The position numbers were made by a program, and so were the translations under genes. The notes below the pieces were generated by a model, which did no database searches, was not told the DNA's origin, and saw only the letters and a list, made by a program, of their open reading frames with translations. From Imperialibacter sp040222815 (lineage in GTDB: Bacteria > Bacteroidota > Bacteroidia > Cytophagales > Cyclobacteriaceae), in NCBI RefSeq assembly GCF_040222815.1, contig NZ_JAVKCH010000013.1, positions 62,001 through 126,000 on the forward strand: DNA of 64,000 nt. The letters are read 5' to 3'. Below, one piece after another: positions 9,424 through 19,517 of this stretch (position 1 is the stretch's first letter; the number at the start of each line of letters is the position of its first letter).

Positions 9424-10338
9424 TTAGAAGTATCGTGGCGTGATCACGCCATATTTCCTGTATTTAAATCTATAATTGAGTAGCATTTCGTGGGATCCCA
9501 GCTCCACCGACCTGATCGGACTAGTGGTGATGGCATAAGAATACCCGACACTCAGCTGGTCAGTCACCTGCACCTGCACGATGAGATTCAATGCGCTTCC
9601 GACTTTGTAAGATAATCCTGCCCAGAGAATTTCATCCAATAAAAAATTGGCATTCACATCAAGCTCAATAGGTCTTTGGTCTAACATTTTAAATAGCAAA
9701 TTGGGCTTAAATTTTATCTGGTTGGTAAGCGTTAGCATATAACCTCCCGTTAAGATGATAGGGAAGTTTTGATACACAGTTTTTAAGTCAGTGCCTCTGT
9801 CAAAGACGTTGTTGACAAGGTGTGGCATCGAAAGACCTATATAATACTTCTCATCTGTAAAAAACGCTCCGAGCCCGAAATTGGGACGCATTTGTCTGAT
9901 GTCTTCCTGAAATACCGGATCAGATGATTGAAACTGATTTAGCTGGCTGTAATTGGCTCTGTAGGAAATCAGCCCGGCCTGAGCGCCCATTGACAGGTAT
10001 TTTCTGTCGCCGAACTTTATCCTGTAAGCGTAAGCAAGGTGTGCGCCCGTTTGACTGATCACACCAAATTTGTCGTGAATAAAAAGAGCCCCCAGGGCGA
10101 CATTTTTGTTAAACAGTGGGGCGTGCCCTGAAAAGGTCTGGGTGCTGGGGGCACCTTCCAGCCCAACATTTTGAAACCGGGAAATAACTGTGGCGCTCAG
10201 CACTTCGTGGCTGCCTGCATAAGCAGGGTTAATGGCCAATCCATTGAACATATACTGCGCATAGGAGGCCGCCTGCTGAGCGTGCAGTGATCCAAATGAC
10301 CACAGCATGAAACCGAGGATATAGATGACTTTTCTCAA
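9424..10338 (-). CDS. Type IX secretion system membrane protein, PorP/SprF family
   Basis: This 304-residue protein has a signal peptide (HAQQAASYAQ) followed by the family hallmark QYMFNGLAINPAYAGS. The rest shows alternating amphipathic strands of an outer-membrane beta-barrel. PorP/SprF proteins help secrete or attach specific T9SS cargo; SprF, for example, serves the adhesin SprB. Here it sits between a 1778-residue type-B-sorted protein (10339-15675) and an OmpA partner (7218-9422), with gaps of 0-1 bp, so it is probably the dedicated partner of that cargo. It is not necessarily the core PorP of the secretion machine, since genomes of this phylum carry many paralogues. Confidence 0.9.
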   Translation of the reverse strand: MRKVIYILGFMLWSFGSLHAQQAASYAQYMFNGLAINPAYAGSHEVLSATVISRFQNVGLEGAPSTQTFSGHAPLFNKNVALGALFIHDKFGVISQTGAHLAYAYRIKFGDRKYLSMGAQAGLISYRANYSQLNQFQSSDPVFQEDIRQMRPNFGLGAFFTDEKYYIGLSMPHLVNNVFDRGTDLKTVYQNFPIILTGGYMLTLTNQIKFKPNLLFKMLDQRPIELDVNANFLLDEILWAGLSYKVGSALNLIVQVQVTDQLSVGYSYAITTSPIRSVELGSHEMLLNYRFKYRKYGVITPRYF

Positions 10339-13300
10339 TCAATTATTCTTCAGAACTACAAATCCACTGTAAGTTTTATTGGACTGGACAAGGGAGATCA
10401 CGTAGAAATAGGTGCCGTCGGCGAGCTTGCCACCTCCAAGCCCTTTGTTCGATTGCCCTGTCCATACCCTTTCGTTGTTGTCGTAACCGGTTGTTTCGAA
10501 AACTATGTTGTTGAATCGGTCGAATATCCTGACCTGATTGTTGACGTAGAAATCGATCCCCTCAATCCGCCAGTAGTCGTTAATACCGTCTCCATTGGGA
10601 GACACCGCCTCATACACTGTGAACGGGAGGTCTTCGACGATAAACACTGCCACGCCCTGGCTAAAGTTGTTTGGCTCAGCCGTATCACTGATTTGATAAA
10701 CCAGCGAATCGATCCCCATAAATGTTGAGCTTGATCGGTATGACACTGAACCATCCTGGAACATTGTCAGGCTTCCGTTGCCCGGCTCTACCACAGGAGT
10801 TGTGCTCAGGAGAATATCATCACCCTCCACGTCAATGTCATTATCCAGAATGTTGATAGAGAAGTCTTGATTTCGCAGTACTCTTAGCGTGTCTCTGTTG
10901 GCCAGGGGGACATCGTTTACTGGCGTAATTGATATTTCAATAACTAGCTTTGTGCACAGAACCGGGTTTCCGTCGTCACACATTTCTACCTCCCAATAGG
11001 CTGTGCCATTATAGTCTGCTGAGGGCATGTAGTCAAAACAGAACAGAGCAGCGCCAGACCTGGTCAGGGCACCACCGCCGCTGATGTTGTCGATCCGATT
11101 GAGGGAAATCTGATCACCGTCCGGATCCTGGGCCTCGAAACAAAAGTTGACCGCTGTGTCCTCCAATGTGGACACCCTTAACGTGTCGGCAGGAGCGCCA
11201 TTAACCAAACCCACAGGGGGATTATTGACTTCCATCACATTTATTGTAATCAGCCCAGTGCCACAAATCGAAGCATCGCCCGTGTCACAAATAGTGACTT
11301 CCACAATGTCTTCGCCGATAAAGTCCTGAGGTGGGGTGTAGTCGAAACAAAGATCATTTGCAACTCTGTTGTTCACTGACCCGATTGAGCTTACCGAACT
11401 GCCTGAAGTAAATACATGCGTATTGCCTTCTTCATCAGTTACTTCAATGCAAATTGGGGTAGTCACATTTTCTGGCACATCTACTGTTTTGCTTACCACA
11501 GTTGGAGGGGTGTTTTCGGGGGTAACGTCGATAATAGCTATGAGGCTGCCACATAAAGAAGGCACCCCGTCATCGCAAATCACGACATCCCATACCGAAC
11601 GACCGATGAAGTCGGTCACGGGAGAGAAAGTGAAGCAGAAAGCACCGGTGTTATTAGCTGCGAGAGAACCCTCGCCCTCTTTGTTGGTAATGCTTTGAAG
11701 CACCACATTGTTGCCTTCCGGGTCGACTACCTCAAAGCAGAAGTCGACGGGTATGTTTTCGGGAGTGCTGATGAACAAAGTGTCTGCCGGAACACCGTTG
11801 ACCAGCTCAACTGGTGGCTCGTTCACATCCACAACGGTGATTTTTACAGGTGCCACCAGGCAAATGGAATTGTCTGATTCGTCGCAAATAGTTACCTCAA
11901 TTTCATCCACACCAATAAAGTCTGCAGGTGGCGTGTAGTCGAAACACAGGTCATCCAGTGCCCCATTAGCAATTTTTCCGATAGCGCCGGTGGAGGTTGC
12001 GCCAGTCAGGTAATTGGTGTTTCCTTCCACATCGGTTACCTCAATGCATATCTGAGTGGTCACTTTTTCATTAACCTCAAATTCCTGTGTTATGAGTACG
12101 GCCGGATCGTTGACGGGAGTCACTTCTATGATTGTCTGAAGCGTACCACAAAGGGATGGAGACGCATCATCACAAATTTCGATGTCCCAGGTTGAGGTGC
12201 CGGAAAAATTGGCGGCTGGTGAAAATGTGAAGCAGAAACCCTCGCCCTCGGCTGCCACCAGTGTGCCTCCTCCTGAAGTATTTGACACAGATTGTATAGA
12301 AATGTTATCACCTTCAGGGTCAGTAGCGTCAAAGCAGAGCAGCAGGGGCACATCTTCCGGAGTCGTTAGGTTTAGTGTCTCCACTGGCAAGGAATTGACT
12401 TCCGGCACTGGCGGTTCGTTGACATCAAACACAATCACCGTAATATAAGCCGTTGTACAAACCGAATTGTCAAGTACGTCGCACACTATTACCTCTACTT
12501 CGTCTTCTCCAATAAAATCTGTGGGCGGAGTATAGTCGAAACATAGGCTCTGTGTCGCTCCAAGACCGATTGTGCCGATGCTTCCGACCGACAAGCCGCT
12601 GGTCACATACTGATCGTCACCTTCGGGGTCATCAACCTCTACGCAAATAGAGGAGGTTGTTTTTTCCGGCACTTCTACCGTAAGGTCAGTGCTGCCATTA
12701 ATCAAGATCTCCGGTGGATAATTAAAAGGATCCACAGTGACAATGACTTTGATCTCACCACACTTTGGAGTGCCCGGATCGCTGTCGTCACAGATTGTCA
12801 AAGTCCATTCTGACTGACCAACAAAGCCAGTTTCGGGGGTGAACCTGAAGCAAAATGTCCTGTTTGCAGAAGGCGACCCGGAGAAGCCAGGGAGGTATTC
12901 AACCGTTGAGGCGTCAGTTGTGAGCTGAGAAGCACTGGCAAACGAAATGAGATCACCGGCATCAGGATCTTTAGCAGTGAAGCAAAAGTCCACGTATTGA
13001 TTTTTGTTTGTTGTAACGTTAAGGTCTTCTCCAGCTACGCCATCATCTCCGAGGATAACAGGCTCTTCGAGGACATCCAATACGTTGATGGTGATAATAC
13101 CTTCGTCAAACAAATCTGCATCCCCCGAATCACTCACTTTCACGGTTACCTCATCATTCCCAAGGAAGCCGCTGTTTGGGGTATAGTCAAAAGTGAAATT
13201 GCCCGTAATGCTGTTCGTGGCGTTGGCCGAAGTGGCCGAAGTGAAAGTGAGAGGATCAGACTCCAGGTCGGTTACATTGAATGAAATACTCGTGGTTTCC

Positions 13301-15675
13301 TTTTCATTTACGTCTACCGTCTTCTCAACAACCACAGGGGGGTCGTTGACTGGGTTAATGGTGATGTGAATCGTAATATTAATGCATTGACCATTAACAC
13401 CTGGTGTCGGCTGGTCGCATACATTTACTGTAAATTGATCAGTGCCATTTACATTGTCATTTGGGGTGTAAATGAGGCAAAGGGAATTTGATGGGTGATT
13501 AGTCACTACGCCCAGGCCATTGACGGGAAGAGTATTAGAATTGATTACAACTAAATCGGACTCCGGATCCTGTATGTCCAGGCAAATTTCTATTGGTGAG
13601 TCTTCGTCAAATTCAAAAAACAGCTCGGTTACAGCGTTTCCCCCTTCGTCCAAAACTACCGGCGGGTTGTTGTATCCGTCAAAATTTATATAACTGTTAG
13701 TGTAGGTATTGCTCCAGGCGGTACCGTCAAAAACCCGGAAGGATAGCTGTCGGGCGATTTGGGTTACTACAGGAGCTGTGTTGGCGTATACAACCTCCCG
13801 AAGGGCTGTCTGATAAGCTGCCATTGAGGCGTTTCCCTCAATTGTCAAAACTCCGCCAGAGAAGCTGGTTACGTTGATGATGCCATTGATGTCGGTGAAC
13901 TGGAGCTCTTCGAAAGCGCCGTCCAATACATTAATGATCCTTATTTCCGCTTTTTCAAACGTGGTGTTGTCAACATCAGAAACTGTGACGGATTGGTTGG
14001 CCTGGATAGTCCCACCGCCGGATGGATAGGTGACGGTATTAGGATTGTTGCCTCCTGTAACCGGGGCATCATTGACGGGCACCAGTGCAATGTCAACTTG
14101 AACTGTGTTACTCACGCCGCCAGGATAACCATCGTCGATCACAAATTGTACGGTTCTTGTGGCCGAAGAAGGGTTTTGACTGCCGTTAAAGTATTTAATG
14201 CTTCGTAGGGCTGCCGCATAATTGTCAAGCGTTACCCTTTCGGATGAGGTAAGCGTTAAGACACCACTGCCGCCATCGAAAGCCCCTGTAATTTCGGGTA
14301 GGTTGGTAAACTGAAGCACATCTTCTCCACTCACATAGTTACCACTGATTGTTATCCGGGCGTCAACTATGACGGTGGTTCCAATGGGGTAGTCGGCTTC
14401 AGGAGGATACGATACCGCTATGGCCGGATCGATGATAAGTGCTACGTCCCCTTCTGTGAAACTGGCATCAGTGACGCTGGCCGTCAAAACAGGAGGGTAG
14501 TTGGGTACAACCACCACTTCTACCAACACTACTTCATTGTCAGGATCGGTGTTGTTGGTATTGGAGCCACAAGTGCCTGGCAGCTGGGCAACTGCAGAAA
14601 GTAGCATCCCCCCCACCAACGGATCGTCAAATGTGATAGACCATAGTCCTTCGGCATCAGCAATGGCAGTCTTGGTGTCAAGAGGAGTGCTGGCAGAAGC
14701 ATCCTGATAGAGCTTGATTGTCACTGTGGCAGTTGGCTCGGCAGTGCCTGTGATAAAGTCATCCCCTTCCCTGATTGGGGTATCAAAAGCAGGCTTTTCT
14801 GTTACTCCTTCCAAAAAGCCTCCTCCACCTTCGGAAAGGTTGCCAAGGTTGGTAGGACATTGGTTCTCCGACAATGCCGTCATCGCATCAAATAGTGATG
14901 CATAGTCTTCATCATTCACCCCGCCGATATCCGAAATGCTGCCACTCATGGCGCAGGTGGCGTTGTTGTTGGTTAGTGCAATGAACCTGATTTCTGTGGC
15001 AGTGGTAATGCCAAACTGAGAAGTAAGGTCAGCGAAAGGGACGTAGAAGTCGTAGAAATAGGAATATTGATTGCAGCCAACAATATCGCCAATGGCTCTC
15101 TGGTGATAGGTGCCTATTGGGTAAGACATCACAGCCGAGCAATTGTTGTTACCTCCATCAATATCGTACACCCTTACGCCGTGAGCATTAGCAGATGGGC
15201 CCCTTATTAGCGTAATGTCAATTTCAAAGCCAGGGTTTCTTGACCCCTCCACATAATCCGGATCAGAGGGGCCGAGTAGCCCGTCTGTATCAATCAGCAC
15301 AGAATAACCCGGAACATTTTGCTTATTGTTGGCTACCCTAAACCGAAAAATAAGGTTGCCGTCTTTAAGAATAGCGTAAGCCGAGTAGCCTTGCGAATCA
15401 GGAGTCAGGTCGGTGTTGCTGCACGACGGGCCCGCCGCATCGCCAATCACGTCACCATCTCCAACTTTGGGCAAACCAAACATGGCAAACTCAAACTGAT
15501 CAGGCGTGTACCCAGCGTTAGCATCGAAGCCAGCAGTAGTGGCGGAGACATAGCCGTCACTGTTTGGATCGAAAACAGCATCGTTTCCGTGCAGCTCGAT
15601 TTGGCCAAACTGAGCATGGGCAATCAGGCATTGCACCACGAATGCCGAGGTTAATAAAATCTTGTAGCGGAACAT
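10339..15675 (-). CDS. Giant cell-surface protein with cadherin-like repeats and T9SS type B (CHU_C) C-terminal domain
   Basis: This 1778-residue protein has a signal peptide (FVVQCLIAHAQ). The N-terminal part has a domain like those found with surface or bounding features. Then come many tandem Ig/cadherin-like repeats, recognisable by VNDPPV or VNEPPV linkers and by paired segments such as ICIEVTDEEGNTHVF and DLCFDYTPPQDFIGEDIVEV. An alternating longer repeat (CFEVVDPEGNN, CDDGVPSLCG) contributes regular cysteines. The C-terminus (AVSPNGDGINDYWRI to the end) is the gliding-motility-associated/CHU_C domain that directs T9SS export with type B sorting. It is probably an adhesin or matrix protein. 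PorP/SprF and OmpA follow directly. The start ATG at 15675 is supported by the signal peptide. Confidence 0.9.
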   Translation of the reverse strand: MFRYKILLTSAFVVQCLIAHAQFGQIELHGNDAVFDPNSDGYVSATTAGFDANAGYTPDQFEFAMFGLPKVGDGDVIGDAAGPSCSNTDLTPDSQGYSAYAILKDGNLIFRFRVANNKQNVPGYSVLIDTDGLLGPSDPDYVEGSRNPGFEIDITLIRGPSANAHGVRVYDIDGGNNNCSAVMSYPIGTYHQRAIGDIVGCNQYSYFYDFYVPFADLTSQFGITTATEIRFIALTNNNATCAMSGSISDIGGVNDEDYASLFDAMTALSENQCPTNLGNLSEGGGGFLEGVTEKPAFDTPIREGDDFITGTAEPTATVTIKLYQDASASTPLDTKTAIADAEGLWSITFDDPLVGGMLLSAVAQLPGTCGSNTNNTDPDNEVVLVEVVVVPNYPPVLTASVTDASFTEGDVALIIDPAIAVSYPPEADYPIGTTVIVDARITISGNYVSGEDVLQFTNLPEITGAFDGGSGVLTLTSSERVTLDNYAAALRSIKYFNGSQNPSSATRTVQFVIDDGYPGGVSNTVQVDIALVPVNDAPVTGGNNPNTVTYPSGGGTIQANQSVTVSDVDNTTFEKAEIRIINVLDGAFEELQFTDINGIINVTSFSGGVLTIEGNASMAAYQTALREVVYANTAPVVTQIARQLSFRVFDGTAWSNTYTNSYINFDGYNNPPVVLDEGGNAVTELFFEFDEDSPIEICLDIQDPESDLVVINSNTLPVNGLGVVTNHPSNSLCLIYTPNDNVNGTDQFTVNVCDQPTPGVNGQCINITIHITINPVNDPPVVVEKTVDVNEKETTSISFNVTDLESDPLTFTSATSANATNSITGNFTFDYTPNSGFLGNDEVTVKVSDSGDADLFDEGIITINVLDVLEEPVILGDDGVAGEDLNVTTNKNQYVDFCFTAKDPDAGDLISFASASQLTTDASTVEYLPGFSGSPSANRTFCFRFTPETGFVGQSEWTLTICDDSDPGTPKCGEIKVIVTVDPFNYPPEILINGSTDLTVEVPEKTTSSICVEVDDPEGDDQYVTSGLSVGSIGTIGLGATQSLCFDYTPPTDFIGEDEVEVIVCDVLDNSVCTTAYITVIVFDVNEPPVPEVNSLPVETLNLTTPEDVPLLLCFDATDPEGDNISIQSVSNTSGGGTLVAAEGEGFCFTFSPAANFSGTSTWDIEICDDASPSLCGTLQTIIEVTPVNDPAVLITQEFEVNEKVTTQICIEVTDVEGNTNYLTGATSTGAIGKIANGALDDLCFDYTPPADFIGVDEIEVTICDESDNSICLVAPVKITVVDVNEPPVELVNGVPADTLFISTPENIPVDFCFEVVDPEGNNVVLQSITNKEGEGSLAANNTGAFCFTFSPVTDFIGRSVWDVVICDDGVPSLCGSLIAIIDVTPENTPPTVVSKTVDVPENVTTPICIEVTDEEGNTHVFTSGSSVSSIGSVNNRVANDLCFDYTPPQDFIGEDIVEVTICDTGDASICGTGLITINVMEVNNPPVGLVNGAPADTLRVSTLEDTAVNFCFEAQDPDGDQISLNRIDNISGGGALTRSGAALFCFDYMPSADYNGTAYWEVEMCDDGNPVLCTKLVIEISITPVNDVPLANRDTLRVLRNQDFSINILDNDIDVEGDDILLSTTPVVEPGNGSLTMFQDGSVSYRSSSTFMGIDSLVYQISDTAEPNNFSQGVAVFIVEDLPFTVYEAVSPNGDGINDYWRIEGIDFYVNNQVRIFDRFNNIVFETTGYDNNERVWTGQSNKGLGGGKLADGTYFYVISLVQSNKTYSGFVVLKNN

Positions 15676-16018
15676 TCAGTTATCACTTTACACCTTGCCC
15701 CGATGTCACTACCCCCGAATTCTACCTGTGCAGAAATCTGCCTATGGGTTAACACGTTGAAGCCTTTTAATGCAGCTTCTTCTTGTTAGCAATCAGAAAA
15801 GAATAAGAAGTTTAGTGACTGAGGGATTTTGGTGAACAAAAAAACGAATAAATATTCCAGCCAGTCCGTTGTAAAAATTACCAGTTGTACCCACCAGCTA
15901 ATTAGATTTTCTTAAAAATCAGTCGTCATAGTTGATGTACGTACAATGAAAGGTAGGTAATATTAATCAAATCGGCAAGCCATGGCGGAGTAGTCAAGTT
16001 TTATCCCACTTTAAGCAT
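15676..16018. other. Intergenic region upstream of the type-B surface protein
   Basis: About 340 bases separate the start of the minus-strand giant gene from the terminator at 16019. It must contain the promoter for the T9SS trio, but I find no clear TAnnTTTG match. A perfect dyad, GATTTT-CTTA-AAAATC, lies at 15905-15920 and a GTACGTAC palindrome lies near 15940. No convincing small gene is seen. Confidence 0.4.
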
Positions 16019-16054
16019 AAAAAAAGCTCCACTTGGAAAAGTGGAGCTTTTTTT
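16019..16054 (-). terminator. Rho-independent terminator of the ThuA/PQQ gene
   Basis: The stem AAAAAGCTCCACTT (16021-16034) pairs perfectly with 16039-16052 around a GGAA loop. The A-run 16019-16025 reads as a U-run on the minus strand, about 30-60 nt past the minus-strand stop at 16080. A T-run on the other side makes it potentially bidirectional. Confidence 0.9.
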
Positions 16055-16079
16055 ATGAGTAGTAACAAATGAATAATAA

Positions 16080-19000
16080 CTATTTGGAGGTTAACGTTAT
16101 GCCCACCACTGCACCAGTTACGTCTTCTCCGTCGTTTGGCTTGCTTATGATATACAAATCATGAAGCTTTCCGTCCGTTACCGGTTCGAAATTGATCGTG
16201 AACATGCTGGCGTTCATTCCAGCAGCAGATGAGGTTCCTGATGTCGACGAGGCTTCACCAATTTTTTTGCCATCAACTGCATCAAGGCGAACTTCGAACG
16301 TATAGCCTTTGGCCATCGGTTGCTGGCTGCCAGTCATAAAATCGGCCCCGCTAACGTCGGTTAAATCAATGTTGCCAAGGCTGAACGATCCGGTTGCATT
16401 TGGCAAAAGCAGAAGGTTCATGCCGTTGAATGACATTGTAGTGTAGCCATCGAGGTTGCTCGCCTTTGTCAAATCCAACTTGCTGCTCTTCAGTCTCAAA
16501 GTGGATGAACCAACCAGAGGTTTGATATTGGCACCACCCTTGTCAGTATAGCTAGCTCTAATAATCAGCGAGCCATTGTCCATTGGCTTTTTGTCCAGTG
16601 TGGGCTTCAGCGATCCGGTTGCAGGAAGTGACTTGCCAGCCTCGGTATCATCAGCCAATGAAAGCACCCAGCTAATAATTGTTTTTGCATCACTTTCCTT
16701 CAGGCCGGGGTGGGCTGCCATTGCCACATCACCCCATACGCCAGTTCCTCCGGCGATCACCTTTTGGGCTAGCATATTAAGTGCGTCAGGATTGCCTTTG
16801 TATTTTTTGGCCACATCGATGTATGCGGGTCCAATCGATTTTTCAACCTCTTTGTGACAAGCCTTACAATCCAGAGAGTTCATCATGTTCTTCCCGATCA
16901 TGTTCTCCGAAATTACCTGATGGCCTTGAGTTGCCTCTGCCTGGTCGGTGCTTTCGATGTAGTCGGCTGACACAAACAGGCTTGCCATATCTGGTTCTGA
17001 CGAATCGTCGCTGTCACTTACTGTTACGGCATACTCCACATTTTTTCCTGGGAAATAGAATGACTTGTTGCCTTTTACACTAATTGTTACATCAGGCGCT
17101 GCATTGCCAGCATAAACTGAGATCGAACTACTTTTAGCGGTCAATTTAGCCGGATCACTTGCTTCTACTGTAATGGTATAGTCGCCAATTTTTGAGTAGG
17201 TATAGGTAACTTCAGGAACGGTTGTCTGCTGCGTTTCTCCGTTGCCAAAATCCCATGTGTAGGTAAGCTTGTCTCTTTCAGGGTCGCTGGCCTTTGCAGT
17301 TACAGTTACTTCAAGTGGCAGTGTGCCGGAGCTTTTATTAACAGCTATTTGCTCTACCGAAGGCGCTCTGTTGCCACCATTAAAGTCCACTCTTGAAAGT
17401 GCAGCATCGTCATTTTTAGCGAACCAGCCATTTCCATACTCAAGCAAATAGAACTTTCCGTCAGGGCCTACTTCCATATCAATCAATGAGTTGAATTTGG
17501 TATGCTCCATGAAGGGCTCCATTTTCTCATAGTCGCCATTAGGGTACATGGTCACAGCTTTGATCCAACCACGGATCCAGTCGTAGATGAAAAGTTTGCC
17601 GTTGTAGTAATCAGGGTATCTCGTAGCGGCGGGGAACATGTCAGTATAATAGACGGGCCCGGCCATTGCGTTTCTTCCACCGGTGGCCACCTGGGGGAAT
17701 TCTTTGGAGGCAGCATATGGATACCAAATGAATGCTGGCGCTACAGGAGGAAGCTCTTTGATACCCGTGTTGTTTCTTGAATCATTTACCGGATGTTCAG
17801 CATCGAACAGCTCTCCGGACTCTCCGGTGGCGTAGTTGTACTGACGGTAAGGATAGTTCTTGCCTACAAACATGGGCCAGCCGAAGTTCCCGGCCTTGCG
17901 TGCCTGGTTTAGCTCGTCGTAACCACGTGTGCCCCGCACTTCCATGCTGTCGTTGGCAGCGTCCGGCCCTACTTCACCCCAATAGAGGAAGCCGGTTTTC
18001 TGGTCAATAGAAATCCTATACGGGTTGCGGTTTCCTTGCACGTAAATTTCTGGTCGGGTACCTTCAGTGCCTATAGGGTACAGGTTGCCGTCGGGTATTT
18101 CATAAGAACCATCTTCCTTCACCCGGATCCGCATGATTTTTCCACGCAGGTCATTGGCATTGCCTGAGCTTCTTCTTGCATCATATTGCTCATGCCCTGG
18201 TCTGTCGTCGAGTGGACCAAAGCCATTGTTGACATATTTGCCGCCTGGCTCGTTAAAAGGAGTCGAGTTATCACCAGCCGAAACATAAAGAAGGCCATCT
18301 TTATCAAAGGCAATTGAGCCACCTGTGTGGCAGCAGATTCCCCTTTGCGAGTAAAATTCCAACACCACTTTCTCCGATGCAAGGTCAATTTTGTCATTTG
18401 CATACTTGAATCTGGATAGCCTGTTAACCGAGGTGTCCTTTGGACTATAGAAAATGAATACATTATTGTTAGTGCTAAAGTTGGGATCTTTCTGAATGCC
18501 CAGAACTCCTTCTTCAGCATTCACTCCCTTCACGCCACTCTGATGGTAAACATCAAGCTTGGCGGCTTCACTAATTTCTCCAGTGCCGTTTTTGTAAAGC
18601 AGGATTTCACCCCTTCTCTGAGCAATAAGAATGTCAAAGTTGGGCAGGATTGTCATTTCAGTAGGCTCGTAAAATACCCCTTCGGCGAGCATTGTTTTTG
18701 TGAATCTATTTTCCTCGGGGGCCCTCAGACTGGTTGCCTTTGAATAGTCAAGTTCGCTGTTGTCGCCAATGGCATACTGAATCCCTGCCAGTATATGCTT
18801 GAGGTAAAGTTCTTCTGTGTAGGACTCATCTGTATGGCCCAGGGCTGTGTAGTAGGCACGGCCTCCGTCATAGTCGTGGTACCAGGCCATCGGGTGGTTG
18901 CCTATTTTGGCCCCGCCTTCGTAGCTATCCTCGTCGATGGTCATTACCACGTTAGTGTTAGGATTGAGGTTTTTATAGCTATAGAACTCGTCGGTTTTTG

Positions 19001-19517
19001 TCCACTTTTCAGGTAGGAAGCTGGTGCTTGGGTGCGACTTGTCAACTATATTCAAAACGCCTTCCTGCACATTTGGGCTTTTGTCGTTGATGCCTGGGTG
19101 ATCGAGGAAGTAGCCCCCCACTAATTTGCCGTACCATGGCCAGTCGTATTCAGTGTCGGCAGCGGCATGGATACCCATGTATCCTCCACCGGCCTGGATA
19201 TATCTTTCAAAATCAGCTTGCTGGTAGTGATTGAGCACATCACCAGTGGTGCTGAGGAAAACAACTGATGAGTAGTTCTTCAGCGAGTCCTCGTTGAAGT
19301 AATCTGCATTTGTGGTGGTGTCCACCTCAAAACCGTTTTCAGCCCCCAGCTTTTGGATAGCTGCAATGCCAAAAGGGATAGAAGTGTGGTGCCAACCGGC
19401 GGTTTTACTGAAGACTAAAACTTTAGCAGGCCCTGATTTTTTTGAGCAAGAAAGGAAAGTCAGCGTTAAAAAAGCCACCAGGAAAAGGCTTTTTATGATA
19501 GACAAAGGGTGTTTCAT
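16080..19517 (-). CDS. ThuA / PQQ-type sugar dehydrogenase / PKD / cytochrome c fusion lipoprotein
   Basis: This 1145-residue lipoprotein (lipobox FLSC) combines five parts. A ThuA (trehalose-utilisation-like, glutamine-amidotransferase-like) domain spans about residues 30-245 (KTAGWHHTSIPFG, GGYMGIHAAAD). A glucose/sorbosone dehydrogenase-like PQQ propeller spans about 270-690 (ICCHTGGSIAFDKDGLLYV, GNRNPYRIS). A PKD domain spans about 710-800 (YTWDFGNGE). A mono-heme cytochrome c domain (CKACH) lies near 890-970, and a C-terminal carbohydrate-binding-like beta domain completes the protein. It is probably a periplasmic or surface-tethered sugar oxidase with built-in electron acceptor and binding module. 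Family members are common in Bacteroidota and Planctomycetota; the true substrate is unknown. It is monocistronic: a terminator follows and the next upstream gene is divergent. Confidence 0.9.
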   Translation of the reverse strand: MKHPLSIIKSLFLVAFLTLTFLSCSKKSGPAKVLVFSKTAGWHHTSIPFGIAAIQKLGAENGFEVDTTTNADYFNEDSLKNYSSVVFLSTTGDVLNHYQQADFERYIQAGGGYMGIHAAADTEYDWPWYGKLVGGYFLDHPGINDKSPNVQEGVLNIVDKSHPSTSFLPEKWTKTDEFYSYKNLNPNTNVVMTIDEDSYEGGAKIGNHPMAWYHDYDGGRAYYTALGHTDESYTEELYLKHILAGIQYAIGDNSELDYSKATSLRAPEENRFTKTMLAEGVFYEPTEMTILPNFDILIAQRRGEILLYKNGTGEISEAAKLDVYHQSGVKGVNAEEGVLGIQKDPNFSTNNNVFIFYSPKDTSVNRLSRFKYANDKIDLASEKVVLEFYSQRGICCHTGGSIAFDKDGLLYVSAGDNSTPFNEPGGKYVNNGFGPLDDRPGHEQYDARRSSGNANDLRGKIMRIRVKEDGSYEIPDGNLYPIGTEGTRPEIYVQGNRNPYRISIDQKTGFLYWGEVGPDAANDSMEVRGTRGYDELNQARKAGNFGWPMFVGKNYPYRQYNYATGESGELFDAEHPVNDSRNNTGIKELPPVAPAFIWYPYAASKEFPQVATGGRNAMAGPVYYTDMFPAATRYPDYYNGKLFIYDWIRGWIKAVTMYPNGDYEKMEPFMEHTKFNSLIDMEVGPDGKFYLLEYGNGWFAKNDDAALSRVDFNGGNRAPSVEQIAVNKSSGTLPLEVTVTAKASDPERDKLTYTWDFGNGETQQTTVPEVTYTYSKIGDYTITVEASDPAKLTAKSSSISVYAGNAAPDVTISVKGNKSFYFPGKNVEYAVTVSDSDDSSEPDMASLFVSADYIESTDQAEATQGHQVISENMIGKNMMNSLDCKACHKEVEKSIGPAYIDVAKKYKGNPDALNMLAQKVIAGGTGVWGDVAMAAHPGLKESDAKTIISWVLSLADDTEAGKSLPATGSLKPTLDKKPMDNGSLIIRASYTDKGGANIKPLVGSSTLRLKSSKLDLTKASNLDGYTTMSFNGMNLLLLPNATGSFSLGNIDLTDVSGADFMTGSQQPMAKGYTFEVRLDAVDGKKIGEASSTSGTSSAAGMNASMFTINFEPVTDGKLHDLYIISKPNDGEDVTGAVVGITLTSK

